This document shows, one piece after another, positions 45,509-54,105 of a stretch of 64,000 bases of DNA; the stretch's first letter is position 1, and each line of letters opens with the position of its first letter. The notes beneath the pieces were generated by a model. That model worked only from the letters and a program-made list of their open reading frames with translations. It did no database searches and was not told the origin of the DNA. Origin of the DNA: a virus; the IMG/VR virus record IMGVR_UViG_3300031237_000001, positions 1-64,000 of that record; one strand, written 5' to 3'. The translations under genes and the position numbers were made by a program.

Positions 45509-45759
45509 CGACCCCTCTGGGACATCTTCTCCAACGCCGCCTCGATCTTCTCCAGCCGTTTATCCACGATGCGCCATCGCTCCTCGCTTACCGCATGGTT
45601 CGCCGTTATCTCGACCAACTTCGCTTGCAGCCGCTCATTGGTAAACGTCGAGTAGAGAAGCAAGGCGGCGACGACAGAGGCAATCAACTTCATGGCCCAC
45701 GGCCCGAAGGCGGTCGGATTCTGTTCGGTGGGCGACGTAGATGTGATGAGATCGGGCAT
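45505..45759 (-). CDS. Holin/spanin-like small membrane protein (84 aa)
   Basis: ATG 45759. One membrane span at residues 24-38 (LIASVVAALLLYSTF) and a charged helical tail with coiled-coil spacing (RWRIVDKRLEKIEAALEKMSQ). This is the layout of inner-membrane spanins and of some class III holins. It lies in the late operon between capsid and metallopeptidase-like genes. Confidence 0.65.
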   Translation of the reverse strand: MPDLITSTSPTEQNPTAFGPWAMKLIASVVAALLLYSTFTNERLQAKLVEITANHAVSEERWRIVDKRLEKIEAALEKMSQRGR

Positions 45760-45764
45760 AGGCT

Positions 45765-46175
45765 CTATACAGTAGCGTCGGGCGAAGGCGGCGCGGCGCC
45801 GACGGACGGGGAAGTCAGCGTCGGAGTCGGTGGAGTGAACGGGTCGGTCGTCACGGTGAACTGAGCGGACGGCCCGTTGATCTGCCTGTCCGTCGAGTCG
45901 TACCAGTAAGCGACGTAGCGTGTATTCGGCGGGCTCAGGTCCTCGTTGTAGAAGAGGGCCGCTTCCGTGTGGTACTTGCCCGCCTTAATCGGGACGCGGG
46001 CGAAGTTCGGCACTCTCTGCTGCGGCTGAAAACCCTTGACGGAGATGTTCGCGTAGTTCACGCCGCCGACCGTAGGCGGCACGAGGACGGCTAGGAGGTA
46101 GCCTTCAAACGTCTCGCCTGTGGACCACGCGAGCGTCGGCGTCTGTGAGAACTTCCCTTGACGCGGAAGGGCCAT
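45765..46175 (-). CDS. Beta-rich virion-associated protein (136 aa)
   Basis: ATG 46175 abuts the previous stop. Ig-like pattern (TPTLAWSTGETFEGYLLAVL, YVAYWYDSTDRQI) ending in a Pro/Thr tail (PPTPTLTSPSVG). Located downstream of the major capsid gene, it could be a decoration or fibre-attachment protein. No direct family match. Confidence 0.6.
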   Translation of the reverse strand: MALPRQGKFSQTPTLAWSTGETFEGYLLAVLVPPTVGGVNYANISVKGFQPQQRVPNFARVPIKAGKYHTEAALFYNEDLSPPNTRYVAYWYDSTDRQINGPSAQFTVTTDPFTPPTPTLTSPSVGAAPPSPDATV

Positions 46176-46334
46176 CTACTTCGCTCCTTTCAAGGGGGCC
46201 ATGACCTTATCGACGAAGGCGTACCAGTCGCGCCACGCCTGCACGCGGTTCTCCTTGGGGATGTCCGTCAAGATGATCTCGAAGATTCGCAGGCCGGTGT
46301 TCACGGCCTGTAGAGCCAAAGTTAACGGGTCCAC
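46176..46334 (-). CDS. Small late protein (52 aa)
   Basis: GTG 46334; the stop TAG is followed at once by the next ATG. Helical, amphipathic start (MDPLTLALQAVNTGLRIFEI) and a WRDWYAFVDK segment. Small helical proteins of this kind often sit beside holins; function unknown. Confidence 0.6.
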   Translation of the reverse strand: MDPLTLALQAVNTGLRIFEIILTDIPKENRVQAWRDWYAFVDKVMAPLKGAK

Positions 46335-46388
46335 CAGTTACGTCCTCAAGACCAGTTTAGCATCCATGCAGTGACGGTCCAGAAACAG

Positions 46389-46424
46389 GAAAGGCGGGGC
46401 AGCCGAAGCTGCGCCCGCCTTACC
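46389..46424 (-). terminator. Rho-independent terminator after the capsid gene
   Basis: On the - strand AAGGCGGG-C-GCAGC, a TTCG tetraloop, GCTGC-CCCGCCTT form a 13-bp stem with one bulge (46391-46421), followed by a U-rich tract (TTTCCTGTTTCTGG). It would lower expression of the genes after the major capsid gene. Confidence 0.85.
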
Positions 46425-46442
46425 CAGCCTTTCGCCAAACGT

Positions 46443-47444
46443 CTAGCCGAGGGTGCTTTGGGGCTTCAGGGTGATGAAGCGGTAGGAACCGCCGATACCC
46501 GCCGGACCTTCCAGGACCACCGAGGAGAAGATGAAGTTGTAGCTCACCGCAGCCCCGATCACACCTTCCGGGTCGGCGATGGTAGCATTCTGCGGCCCGC
46601 CGGGGATGACCCGGATAGCGAACCGCTCCTTCGCCGGGTCCACGATGCGCTGCGGGCCACGACCTTCCAGGTCCACGGTGCCGACGCCGTTCTTCCCGAA
46701 GACGTACACCTTGTACGTATTCGGGCCGGCGGCCGTCTTCACGTTGGTCGATTCGATGACGCGGCACCCACCCCATACAGTAACCTGCCCGCGGTCCTCG
46801 TACTTGACCAGCGGCGAGTTCATGACGTTGGTGTTGTACTTGAAGGTGTCCGCCAAGCCCACGACCGTCGGGTCGTTGACCAGGTCGAAGCTGACGAAGG
46901 GCGACATCACGACGAAGAAATTGCCATCGTCCATGGGCTGCACGTCTCGGTTGCTCAGGATGTGCTTGGCCGCCCGGATGTCGGCGCCCTTCAGCGTAGT
47001 CCCTGACAACAGGGCTTGGTTCGTCGAAGCGTCCTCGGCGTCGAAGACGTTCCGGGTGATGGTGTCCACGGAGAGACCGGCCTGGTAACCCAGCCGCTCA
47101 CTCGCGTTCTGGACCGCCGGGTCGATGGCGGTGGACACGAGAAAGTCGCTCAGGTTGATGAAGGCCGAGTACTGAGAGACCGTAGACTGCACGACGCGGG
47201 TTCCCACGGAGAGCGAGGTCCCCACGGTGCCCTCGGTCGTGGCCGTGGTATTCGCCGACAGGTTCTGGTAGCGGTACCACTGCACGGTCTTGCCGCTCTG
47301 CTTGTCCACGGTGTCCTTCATACAGGGCTCGTGGAAGCGGAACTTCTTGGTCAGGATGTCCAGGCCCCTCTTCTTGTACAGAATCGCCTGAAGGTGCGGG
47401 AGACCCGCCGAGGTCGTCAAGTTTACAGCCGGTGCGTAAGCCAC
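46443..47444 (-). CDS. Major capsid protein, N4 gp56-like HK97-fold family (333 aa)
   Basis: GTG 47444 follows AGGAGGCTTTAGACT. The segment SGKTVQWYRYQNLSANTT..TEG, then TVSQYSAFINLSDFLVSTAID, and later NDPTVVGLADTFKY with a FGKNGVGTV region, follow the N4 gp56 major capsid family in order. It lies between the scaffold gene and a strong terminator, a normal place for the most abundant late product. A long-range hairpin precedes its ribosome-binding site. Confidence 0.88.
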   Translation of the reverse strand: MAYAPAVNLTTSAGLPHLQAILYKKRGLDILTKKFRFHEPCMKDTVDKQSGKTVQWYRYQNLSANTTATTEGTVGTSLSVGTRVVQSTVSQYSAFINLSDFLVSTAIDPAVQNASERLGYQAGLSVDTITRNVFDAEDASTNQALLSGTTLKGADIRAAKHILSNRDVQPMDDGNFFVVMSPFVSFDLVNDPTVVGLADTFKYNTNVMNSPLVKYEDRGQVTVWGGCRVIESTNVKTAAGPNTYKVYVFGKNGVGTVDLEGRGPQRIVDPAKERFAIRVIPGGPQNATIADPEGVIGAAVSYNFIFSSVVLEGPAGIGGSYRFITLKPQSTLG

Positions 47445-47468
47445 AGTCTAAAGCCTCCTGATAGCGGA

Positions 47469-47524
47469 GCGGCACAAGGCCATCCGCATCTCCTACTTCA
47501 AGGGTAGACTTCGCTGTGTGCCGC
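47469..47524 (-). promoter_or_regulatory. Leader hairpin of the major capsid gene
   Basis: GCGGCACA at one end pairs perfectly with TGTGCCGC at the other (47469-47476 with 47517-47524), enclosing 40 nt, upstream of the ribosome-binding site. It may stabilise the message or be an RNase III-type processing site. Confidence 0.5.
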
Positions 47525-47556
47525 CCCGTCCGCTTTGGGCGGTGTTCAAGGAGGGG

Positions 47557-48450
47557 CTACTGACCGGGAGCGAAGAGGTGACTCTGCTTGCGCAGGAACT
47601 CTTCCAGTTGTGGGGCCGTCATCTGCTCTGCCATGGAGACGAGGTCAGGGGGCGGCTCGGCCCCGCCACGTCCACCGAGACTGGGCGGCGGTAAGGCGCG
47701 GCCCCCGCCGAAGCCTCCGAGGCCGTACTGCTGAATGGATGCGGGCGGCTGGTTGACCTGTGGCTGGGCGTACGGAGACTGTGCCGGCTGCGTCGGCGCC
47801 TGCCCTGGAACCGCGTCCTGCCGGGGCTGAAGCTGAAGCGCCCCACGATTAGCCGCGACGAGATAGGCGGCTTCGAGCCCGTCCACGGTATAGGGCAGGT
47901 TCAAGTAGGCCCGGGTCTGATTGATGATTGAAGCATTCTGCTGGTTCGGGATGAACTCGGGATGCAGGTCCTTGAAGCGCCCGGCGACCATGGCTTCCTG
48001 GGTCTGCGTCATCATCTGCGCCGCCTGCACGAGGTCCTCGATGCCAACGCCGTACTTCTCCCGCAGTGCGTAGTTGATGCCCTCAGCCGGGTCCTGCTTC
48101 AACCGCTCGACGAAGGTTTCGAGGTCCGGCCCCTTCGGCGGGGCGGCCGGTGTCTGCGCCGGCTGGGGCGTCTGGGCCTGAGCCTGCGCGGCCTGGATAG
48201 CCGCCTGACTCTCCTGGACGACCTTCTGAATCGCCTCCCCGAGCTGCTTCTCGTCGGCGAACTCATAGACCTGCCCGCCGACGGGTACTTTCAAGGTCGT
48301 TGACGCGGGTACCGGGGGAAGCGCGTTGGGGTCGACCGCCGCCTGACCAGGCTGTGGCGTGGTGAGAATCTTCTGCATCTCCTGGCGGATCAGGTCGGTC
48401 AGGGCGTCGGCTTGCGGGGTACCGTTGTTCGGCAGGGCGGGTGAAGTCAT
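47557..48450 (-). CDS. Scaffolding-like protein (297 aa)
   Basis: ATG 48450 follows AAGGAGACTGAGTTAA. Ala/Gln/Pro-rich and helical (QKVVQESQAAIQAAQAQAQ), with an acidic middle and a Pro/Gln linker before a short helical C-terminus (TAPQLEEFLRKQ). It lies directly before the capsid gene. All of this fits an internal scaffold that guides procapsid assembly and then leaves. Confidence 0.75.
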   Translation of the reverse strand: MTSPALPNNGTPQADALTDLIRQEMQKILTTPQPGQAAVDPNALPPVPASTTLKVPVGGQVYEFADEKQLGEAIQKVVQESQAAIQAAQAQAQTPQPAQTPAAPPKGPDLETFVERLKQDPAEGINYALREKYGVGIEDLVQAAQMMTQTQEAMVAGRFKDLHPEFIPNQQNASIINQTRAYLNLPYTVDGLEAAYLVAANRGALQLQPRQDAVPGQAPTQPAQSPYAQPQVNQPPASIQQYGLGGFGGGRALPPPSLGGRGGAEPPPDLVSMAEQMTAPQLEEFLRKQSHLFAPGQ

Positions 48451-48476
48451 TTAACTCAGTCTCCTTAAAAGTGCAA

Positions 48477-48534
48477 GGGCAGGTTCGCGGCCGGGAGCAT
48501 CCCGCTCCAGGAAATTCTTCTCGGTCACCTGCCC
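48477..48534 (-). promoter_or_regulatory. Leader hairpin of the scaffold gene
   Basis: GGGCAGGT (48534-48527 on the - strand) pairs with ACCTGCCC (48484-48477), enclosing 42 nt, just before the ribosome-binding site of the scaffold gene. Same arrangement as before the capsid gene. Confidence 0.5.
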
Positions 48535-48558
48535 CACGTCCATTCTACACGACCGTCT

Positions 48559-48930
48559 TCATTCACTTTCCTGTGCGGCGGCGGCTTCTCTCAACTCGTG
48601 GTAACGTCGCAGCGTCGCTAAGATCTGGGCCTTGGCCGACGGGGACGCGGTCTCCTCGGTCACGCCGTCCGGCTCCTTCGCTCGGGCCTCCTCCTCCAGG
48701 TCCTCGGCGAGAGCCTCGGGCGTCCATTTGAGTAAGGCGGCGACTTCGCGTAGAGCCTGCCACTTGGCGAGGATGCGCAGAGCTTTAGGACCATCCTCCT
48801 CGGCGTCGAGACGATCCGCCGTCCAGTCGATCCGGGCCTGCAAGGCGTCCAGTAAAAGGGGCCAGCCGGGCGTGTACTTCAACTCGACGACAGCCTGTTT
48901 CTGTTCGGGGGTCAGCGCGACGCTCGTCAC
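48559..48930 (-). CDS. Helical late protein (123 aa)
   Basis: GTG 48930, 6 nt after a TAAAAT sequence and 12 nt from the portal stop. Charged all-helical protein (EQKQAVVELKYTPGWPLLLDALQ). The position between portal and scaffold suggests a head-assembly role. Function unknown. Confidence 0.65.
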   Translation of the reverse strand: MTSVALTPEQKQAVVELKYTPGWPLLLDALQARIDWTADRLDAEEDGPKALRILAKWQALREVAALLKWTPEALAEDLEEEARAKEPDGVTEETASPSAKAQILATLRRYHELREAAAAQESE

Positions 48931-48931
48931 T

Positions 48932-48942
48932 GACCCATTTTA
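48932..48942 (-). promoter_or_regulatory. Late-region motif TAAAATGGGTC
   Basis: On the - strand between portal and the gene at 48559, 6 nt before the GTG start. Same core as at 40754, 51249, 53441, 54743. Confidence 0.4.
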
Positions 48943-51240
48943 CTACTTGGGTTTTCGGCTCGATTGGGCCGGGGCCTTCGTCGTCCGCGCCCGCCCGATC
49001 TTCGCCGCAGCCTTGGCCTTGGCCTCGCCGGTGACGCGCTCCGTCTCCACCTTCTGTTCGTTCATCCGGCTCTGCATCTGCGCGTCCATCTGCGCCTGCA
49101 TCATCTGCTGCCGGGCCGAGTTGACGAAGTCCATGTGCCCCAGAGCCATCGCTTGCTGGCCCTTAGCCGCTTCGAGCTGCATGGACTGCCTGCCCTTGGC
49201 CATCTCGAAGTCCATCTTCTGCCGCTGGGCCGCCGCATCCAGGACCATCTTCTGCTGGGCCGTGGTCAGTTCCATTTCGGCCAGGGCCTTCTCGATACCG
49301 AACTCCATGATGGACTTCTGCATTTCCATCTGGGCCTTCTGCGTCTCGATCTGAGCCTGCATCGGGTCGGCCTGCTTGGCGATGAGCGCCTTCTGAATGT
49401 CGCCCTTGACCTTCTCCTGGACGGCGACGATTTTCTTGTCGGCCATTTGAAGCCGGGTCTGAGCGTCCATCTGAGCCTTCTCGCGGGCCGCGACGACTTC
49501 GGGCGGCGGCTGCTTCCTCGCCTCGACCTCCTCCTCGGTCATCTTCCGAACGAGGTTGTAGTTGCGTCCGACGCCGGTCGAGTCCTTCAGCATCGTCAGC
49601 ATCTCGTCCCAGTCGATGGTCTTCTTAACCCGGGCGAGCTCCGACATGAACGGTCCCTGAACGAGGAACTGCATGAGGAAGGGGAAGGTCGCGGCCAACT
49701 TCTGCTGCGTATTCACCCGGCTGGCGGCCGACATCTTGAAGCGTACCGGTTCTCTAAGGACCTCGCCCCGGACGAAGGTGGTGCGGCCTCCGTCTCGCGC
49801 CGGTAAGAACTGATTCGGCTCGGTGTGAACGCGCATCATCGCGTACATCTTCGTCAGCATGGGTACGATCAGGTAGTCCTCAATGTTCTTGATGATGTAG
49901 CTGATACGACCGGCCCCGCCCTGGAGCTGCGCATCGACCCCGCCCTTCGTCCGGTTCACGTTCCCCGGTCGAGGCACGCCCATGCCCATGGAGTTGACGC
50001 CGGTTCTCCTCTCAGCCAGCATAGATAGGTACTCGACTTCGGGGAAGACGTTCAGCAGTTGGCCCGCAGGCATGAGGACCTGCATGTCGTCGGCCGCTTC
50101 CATGGAGTAGAGGGCGCCGGGCCGCCATCGCTGTTGGGACGGCGTCAGCATCCCGTTCCGCTTCATCGACCGCGGCGGGTGGATTCGCAGGCTGACCTCG
50201 TCCAGGTGATTGTTCATCAGCCCTTCGATGTACCGTTGATTGCCCTCGTTCATGTCGGCGAGGCAGGAGGCGTAGAAGCGGCCCGGTACGATGTAGCACG
50301 GCGCGATAGCGAAGGGGATGAAGCCATACGGATTCTCTATGTTCAGGGCGACCCAGACGCGGTTGAGCACCCACGTTATTCTGGACTTCGTGTACCGAAT
50401 GAGTACCTCGACTTTGCGCTCAGAAGGAACCGGCGAGAAGTTCTCCGTCCCCGGATGGTAAGCGACGCCCCTCATCGCCTCCGCGTACTGCTTCGTCGTA
50501 TCCGCGTTCGAGATCGGCGTCGTCCGTGAGAGATAGGCAAGGACTGCACGAGACGGGATCTTCAGGCGCGAATCCCCGGCCTTCATCTCTTCTAGGTCAT
50601 CGAGACTGACCGTGCGACGCCAGATGACCGACCGGGCCTCGTCCACATTGGGCGTCGGACATGTCGGGTCCACGTAAATGTCCCGAATGTCCACCCACTC
50701 TGGCTTCGGCAGGCTGGCCGAGCCGTCCCAGGCGAGGTGGACGCCACCGTTCCCATACTGCAAGATCTCGTGAATCGCCAGGTTCAGCTCGGCCATGCCG
50801 GTCAGTCCCGAGGGACCCTTCGCGTGTTCCAGGGCGTACTTCAGGACCGCCTTGATCTGCCGGCCCCGCTTCTGCTCCCCAATCTCGTCGAACTCGGCGT
50901 CCACGGAGAACCAGTCGTCGTCCCCGTTAGCTGTGACCGCCGCGTTGATGAAGGGCAGGGCCGAGAGAATCTGGTCGAAGACGAGAGGCATTCCCAAGGA
51001 GCTGCGCGGTATGCCAGTGCCCTCCCAGACCTTCGGGGGAACCCAACCCCAGTAGAGACTATCGTTATTGTTCCAGCGCCGGTCGTGGTTCAGTGTGCGG
51101 AACGTCTCATACTTGAAGAAGTTCTGGAGAACCTCCTGAAGCGCATACTGGTCGGTGACGCTCTCCTGGAGGAGACGCAGGTCCTCCGACTCTAAGTTGA
51201 CGGCGGGCAGGGTGGGAGGTGCAGTCTCGACGGCGGGCAT
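48943..51240 (-). CDS. Portal protein (765 aa)
   Basis: ATG 51240 follows GGGGTGAGCCCAC. The length, the central alpha/beta part (YIEGLMNNHLDEVSLRIHPP, RPGALYSMEAADDMQVLMPA), and a C-terminal 190-residue helix rich in Gln/Met/Lys (a barrel or coiled-coil crown) follow the portal proteins of P22-like and N4-like podoviruses. It sits next to the terminase gene. It forms the dodecameric ring for DNA entry and exit. Confidence 0.85.
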   Translation of the reverse strand: MPAVETAPPTLPAVNLESEDLRLLQESVTDQYALQEVLQNFFKYETFRTLNHDRRWNNNDSLYWGWVPPKVWEGTGIPRSSLGMPLVFDQILSALPFINAAVTANGDDDWFSVDAEFDEIGEQKRGRQIKAVLKYALEHAKGPSGLTGMAELNLAIHEILQYGNGGVHLAWDGSASLPKPEWVDIRDIYVDPTCPTPNVDEARSVIWRRTVSLDDLEEMKAGDSRLKIPSRAVLAYLSRTTPISNADTTKQYAEAMRGVAYHPGTENFSPVPSERKVEVLIRYTKSRITWVLNRVWVALNIENPYGFIPFAIAPCYIVPGRFYASCLADMNEGNQRYIEGLMNNHLDEVSLRIHPPRSMKRNGMLTPSQQRWRPGALYSMEAADDMQVLMPAGQLLNVFPEVEYLSMLAERRTGVNSMGMGVPRPGNVNRTKGGVDAQLQGGAGRISYIIKNIEDYLIVPMLTKMYAMMRVHTEPNQFLPARDGGRTTFVRGEVLREPVRFKMSAASRVNTQQKLAATFPFLMQFLVQGPFMSELARVKKTIDWDEMLTMLKDSTGVGRNYNLVRKMTEEEVEARKQPPPEVVAAREKAQMDAQTRLQMADKKIVAVQEKVKGDIQKALIAKQADPMQAQIETQKAQMEMQKSIMEFGIEKALAEMELTTAQQKMVLDAAAQRQKMDFEMAKGRQSMQLEAAKGQQAMALGHMDFVNSARQQMMQAQMDAQMQSRMNEQKVETERVTGEAKAKAAAKIGRARTTKAPAQSSRKPK

Positions 51241-51248
51241 GTGGGCTC

Positions 51249-51259
51249 ACCCCATTCTA
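51249..51259 (-). promoter_or_regulatory. Late-region motif TAGAATGGGGT
   Basis: On the - strand, 9 nt before the portal start. Same core as the other sites of this motif; TAGAAT would fit a -10 box, but no -35 is present. Confidence 0.45.
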
Positions 51260-51286
51260 CCCGTCGTTGCGCGGGCACTCGTAGAC

Positions 51287-53164
51287 CTAGAAGCCGGTAC
51301 GGTTGACGTAGAAGGAGTCGTAAGGACCGGGGAAGACGCCGGGCGGCGCGACATCAGCGTAGATCTTGTCCAGGGGCTCCTGACCGGTCAGCCGCTCCCA
51401 AGCGTCCTGAATGTACTGCTGCCGACGTGATAGTAGAGGGATGCGCCCTTTAACGCCTTCTCTCTGGGCCGTGCGACCGAACCAGTCGCGCCCCTGGAAG
51501 ATGTCCGAAAGAGCGTCGAGCATGTCGTCGTGCTCGGTGACGCCGAAGCCGGTCATCTCCCTTTTTAACCAAGTCAGCGTCTGACAGAACGTGCAGGTCC
51601 CGCCTCGTGGTCCGTCCTCAGTCGTGCGGCACGAGCACATGTCCACGAAGATAATGTCCTTGTGCCGGTACCACGGCTGCAACGTGTTGAGTATCCTCTC
51701 CTGTTTCCTCTGCGTATTGTCCCGCTTGAGCAGCTCCCAGGGTATCCAGTACTTGGGCTGGTCCGGGTGCGTGTCCTGCTCCCGCCGGAAGCCGGTCATG
51801 AGTCCCCGGTTGAAGCTGACATCCTCTATCTTGACCTTGTCGGGCGCCCAGGCTTCGTTCAGACGGAAGACCAGGTCGATGACCTGATCCGGGTTCATCT
51901 TCTCCCGAATCATCGTCACGACGTAGGGCAGGCCGTCCTCGCCCCAGCCGACGACGAAGGCGGCGGTCGCGTTGCTGCGAGGCCCGGCGGTCTCGCTGGT
52001 GTCGATACTCATCTCGTAGGAGGTGATCCTCACGTGCTGGAGGAAGTACTTCTGCGGGATGAACCGGGGGTAGTTCAGCTTCTCGTCCCAGGGAAAGGGC
52101 GAGAAGAGGTACTCCGACGGGCAGTTAAGCTGCTGGGCCGGGAAGTTCTCGCTTCTCAGCGGGTCCAGGCGCTTCGCTTCCAGGGCCTCGACCGGGAACC
52201 GCTCGGGCCACCAGGGCTGCCGGCGCAGGTCCGGTTCCTTCTCCGGGTCCTTTGGGGCCGGCTTCGTCTCGTCCAGCAGGTAAGGTAAATCGAGCTCGTC
52301 GGGGGTGAACTGCTGTGGCCTGCCGTCCGGCGTCCGCTTCTTGTAGCAGCCTCGTGCATGGATCGTCCACTGCTTCTTCTCCGGCGGTCGCTTCGCCTCC
52401 TCGACGATGATCGTCCCGTAGAGGTCCTCCTCGTGGTAGCGCGTACCCTCTACGTCGATCCAGCCGTCGAAGCGCACGAGCAGGTTCTCCATCATGGCGA
52501 AGCTGCGGATGATCGAGCGGTTCTGCTCGACCGACTTCGAGTTGTTCTCCTCGACCACATCGGAGAACTTCATCACGTCGTAGTGGTAACCCGCCGTCCC
52601 TTTATCAATGGAGGCCGTCATCACCGTAGCCTCTTTGCGGATCACGCCGCGGCCCCGCGCTTCGGACGTGAACTGCGCCCGCGTCCCCCAGTCGAGGACC
52701 TTCTTCTGCGGGCAGTGCTCAGGGAAGAGGGCGCGGAAACGCGGGTTCGCCTGGAAGTGCCGCTTGACCTCGAAGAGGAAGTCCTCGGCCTTACCGTTCG
52801 TCGCCTGAACGACGAGCATGGCGATGTCCGGGTAGTTAATGATCCATTGGATCGTGTGGGCCGCCACGTTGATCGTCGTCTTCAGATGGCCCCGGGGGTC
52901 CAGGATGAGCAGGCGCCGCTTCTCAGACGGCAGGCTGTACAGAGGTACCAGAGGCGTGTACATCCAACGGCCGTCGAAGATGTCGTTGGCCGCGAACTGA
53001 GCGCGATTGGGGCGGGGGAACTTCTGGAGCCGGTCCAGGAAGGGATGGACCTCTCGTTTAACGTCCGTGTAGCCGAGGACCTCTCTACAGAGCCACTCTA
53101 GGTCGGTCCTGGCCCGCCACCTCTGGACCTTCCAGGCGTCGATCTCTTTTTGCGTCAGGGCCAT
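51287..53164 (-). CDS. terL: Terminase large subunit (625 aa)
   Basis: ATG 53164. The ATPase part has a P-loop DPRGHLKTT at residues 89-97 (the G-H-L-K-T form seen in some phage terminases), then VQATNGKAEDFLFEVKRHF and a Walker B-like MKFSDVVEE. A nuclease domain begins near SIDTSETAGPRSNATAAFVVG, with the usual first aspartate. It packages DNA into the procapsid through the portal encoded next. The small subunit is not certain (candidates at 8122, 53180 and 61367). Confidence 0.9.
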   Translation of the reverse strand: MALTQKEIDAWKVQRWRARTDLEWLCREVLGYTDVKREVHPFLDRLQKFPRPNRAQFAANDIFDGRWMYTPLVPLYSLPSEKRRLLILDPRGHLKTTINVAAHTIQWIINYPDIAMLVVQATNGKAEDFLFEVKRHFQANPRFRALFPEHCPQKKVLDWGTRAQFTSEARGRGVIRKEATVMTASIDKGTAGYHYDVMKFSDVVEENNSKSVEQNRSIIRSFAMMENLLVRFDGWIDVEGTRYHEEDLYGTIIVEEAKRPPEKKQWTIHARGCYKKRTPDGRPQQFTPDELDLPYLLDETKPAPKDPEKEPDLRRQPWWPERFPVEALEAKRLDPLRSENFPAQQLNCPSEYLFSPFPWDEKLNYPRFIPQKYFLQHVRITSYEMSIDTSETAGPRSNATAAFVVGWGEDGLPYVVTMIREKMNPDQVIDLVFRLNEAWAPDKVKIEDVSFNRGLMTGFRREQDTHPDQPKYWIPWELLKRDNTQRKQERILNTLQPWYRHKDIIFVDMCSCRTTEDGPRGGTCTFCQTLTWLKREMTGFGVTEHDDMLDALSDIFQGRDWFGRTAQREGVKGRIPLLSRRQQYIQDAWERLTGQEPLDKIYADVAPPGVFPGPYDSFYVNRTGF

Positions 53165-53179
53165 GTTGAGGACGCCAGC

Positions 53180-53440
53180 CTAACCCCCAATTCCGATTGT
53201 CGATGAAGTCCCAGAGGCTGGTGTCGTCGTCTTCCCACATAGATCGATCTCTCCCAGCTCCGAGCCTAGTCTCGCCGGGTCGTCCCCCGGTTCGGCGGCG
53301 GGCAAGTCCATGTAGGCCAGTAGCTTCTGGAGAGTGTCGATGCTACCCAGAGTGGCGTTCAACTCGGCAAGCTGACGCCCTTTAGTATCAGCAAGTTGCG
53401 CGAGGCCATCGACGAGTAAGGCGCGTGTTATCTGCGGCAT
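53180..53440 (-). CDS. Small helical late protein before terminase (86 aa)
   Basis: ATG 53440 is 5 nt after TAAAAT in the late motif and has no typical ribosome-binding site, so it may be read from a leaderless message. Helical first half (LLVDGLAQLADTKGRQLAELN), Gly/Ser/Thr-rich tail. Its place directly before terL would suit a small terminase subunit, but it shows no DNA-binding motif. Confidence 0.6.
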   Translation of the reverse strand: MPQITRALLVDGLAQLADTKGRQLAELNATLGSIDTLQKLLAYMDLPAAEPGDDPARLGSELGEIDLCGKTTTPASGTSSTIGIGG

Positions 53441-53451
53441 ACCCCATTTTA
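53441..53451 (-). promoter_or_regulatory. Late-region motif TAAAATGGGGT
   Basis: On the - strand, directly touching the ATG of the gene at 53180-53440. Exact copy of the motif at 40754-40764. Confidence 0.45.
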
Positions 53452-53482
53452 CACGCTCGGTTTACACGCGGGCCTGAGTAAA

Positions 53483-54091
53483 CTAGGAGAAGTTCGGCTT
53501 CCGCCACCCTTCGACGGTGACTTCCAGGCCGGTCGCCGAGGCGTAGAAGACGGCGCCCTCCTCACACTTCTCAGGCGGCCGGTAACCTTCCGGTGGGTTC
53601 GGTGACGGCGCCGTGTTGGCCGCAACCGAGAAGGCTTGGTACCTGTAGTTCGGTCCCGTCGGCGTCGTCCCGCCGTCCAGGTTGTCGGTCAGGTTGAAGG
53701 TGATCGCCCCGCCAGTCGTGTTGTTCAGTCGCGTCTTCACGAGCCAGATGTCCCGCGAAGAGACGATGCCCCCGGTGGAGGAAGCCTTGGCCGACGTACC
53801 GTTGACCGTGTAGGCCCCGTTACCCGCCACGTTCGTCCCGTCCAGGTGCGTCAACTCATAGTCGTTGACCGTCTTGTTGGCTACGAGCCGCCAGCCGTTG
53901 GCCGCCGTGTTCCCTTCAACTGCGGCGACGAGGATGAGGTCACCATTCGAGTAGCCGTGCCCCGCCGACGTGATGACGATGGGAGTCGCGTTGGTCGCCC
54001 CGGTAATCGCCTTGGTCGCGGCGAGGGTCGGTGCGTTGACCCTCACCCGCACGAACTGCTCAGGTACGTTGACGCCGTCGATGTGAGGCAT
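53483..54091 (-). CDS. Fibre-type protein with FCCH-like domain (202 aa)
   Basis: ATG 54091 follows GTAGGAGGCTGGCTAACT; a longer frame to 54250 crosses the previous gene. The segment ATNATPIVITSAGHGYSNGD, then GNTAANGWRLV and GNGAYTVNGT, matches the short beta domain (E1 FCCH-like) repeated in many phage fibres and also present in the protein at 59499. A tail fibre or decoration protein. Confidence 0.7.
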   Translation of the reverse strand: MPHIDGVNVPEQFVRVRVNAPTLAATKAITGATNATPIVITSAGHGYSNGDLILVAAVEGNTAANGWRLVANKTVNDYELTHLDGTNVAGNGAYTVNGTSAKASSTGGIVSSRDIWLVKTRLNNTTGGAITFNLTDNLDGGTTPTGPNYRYQAFSVAANTAPSPNPPEGYRPPEKCEEGAVFYASATGLEVTVEGWRKPNFS

Positions 54092-54105
54092 AGTTAGCCA
54101 GCCTC

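Noticed and set aside
46371-47006. A 211-codon + strand frame opposite the capsid gene.
   Set aside because: A shadow frame (His/Arg/Val-rich) opposite a clearly recognised capsid gene; the same holds for the other long + strand frames within 28-61 kb.
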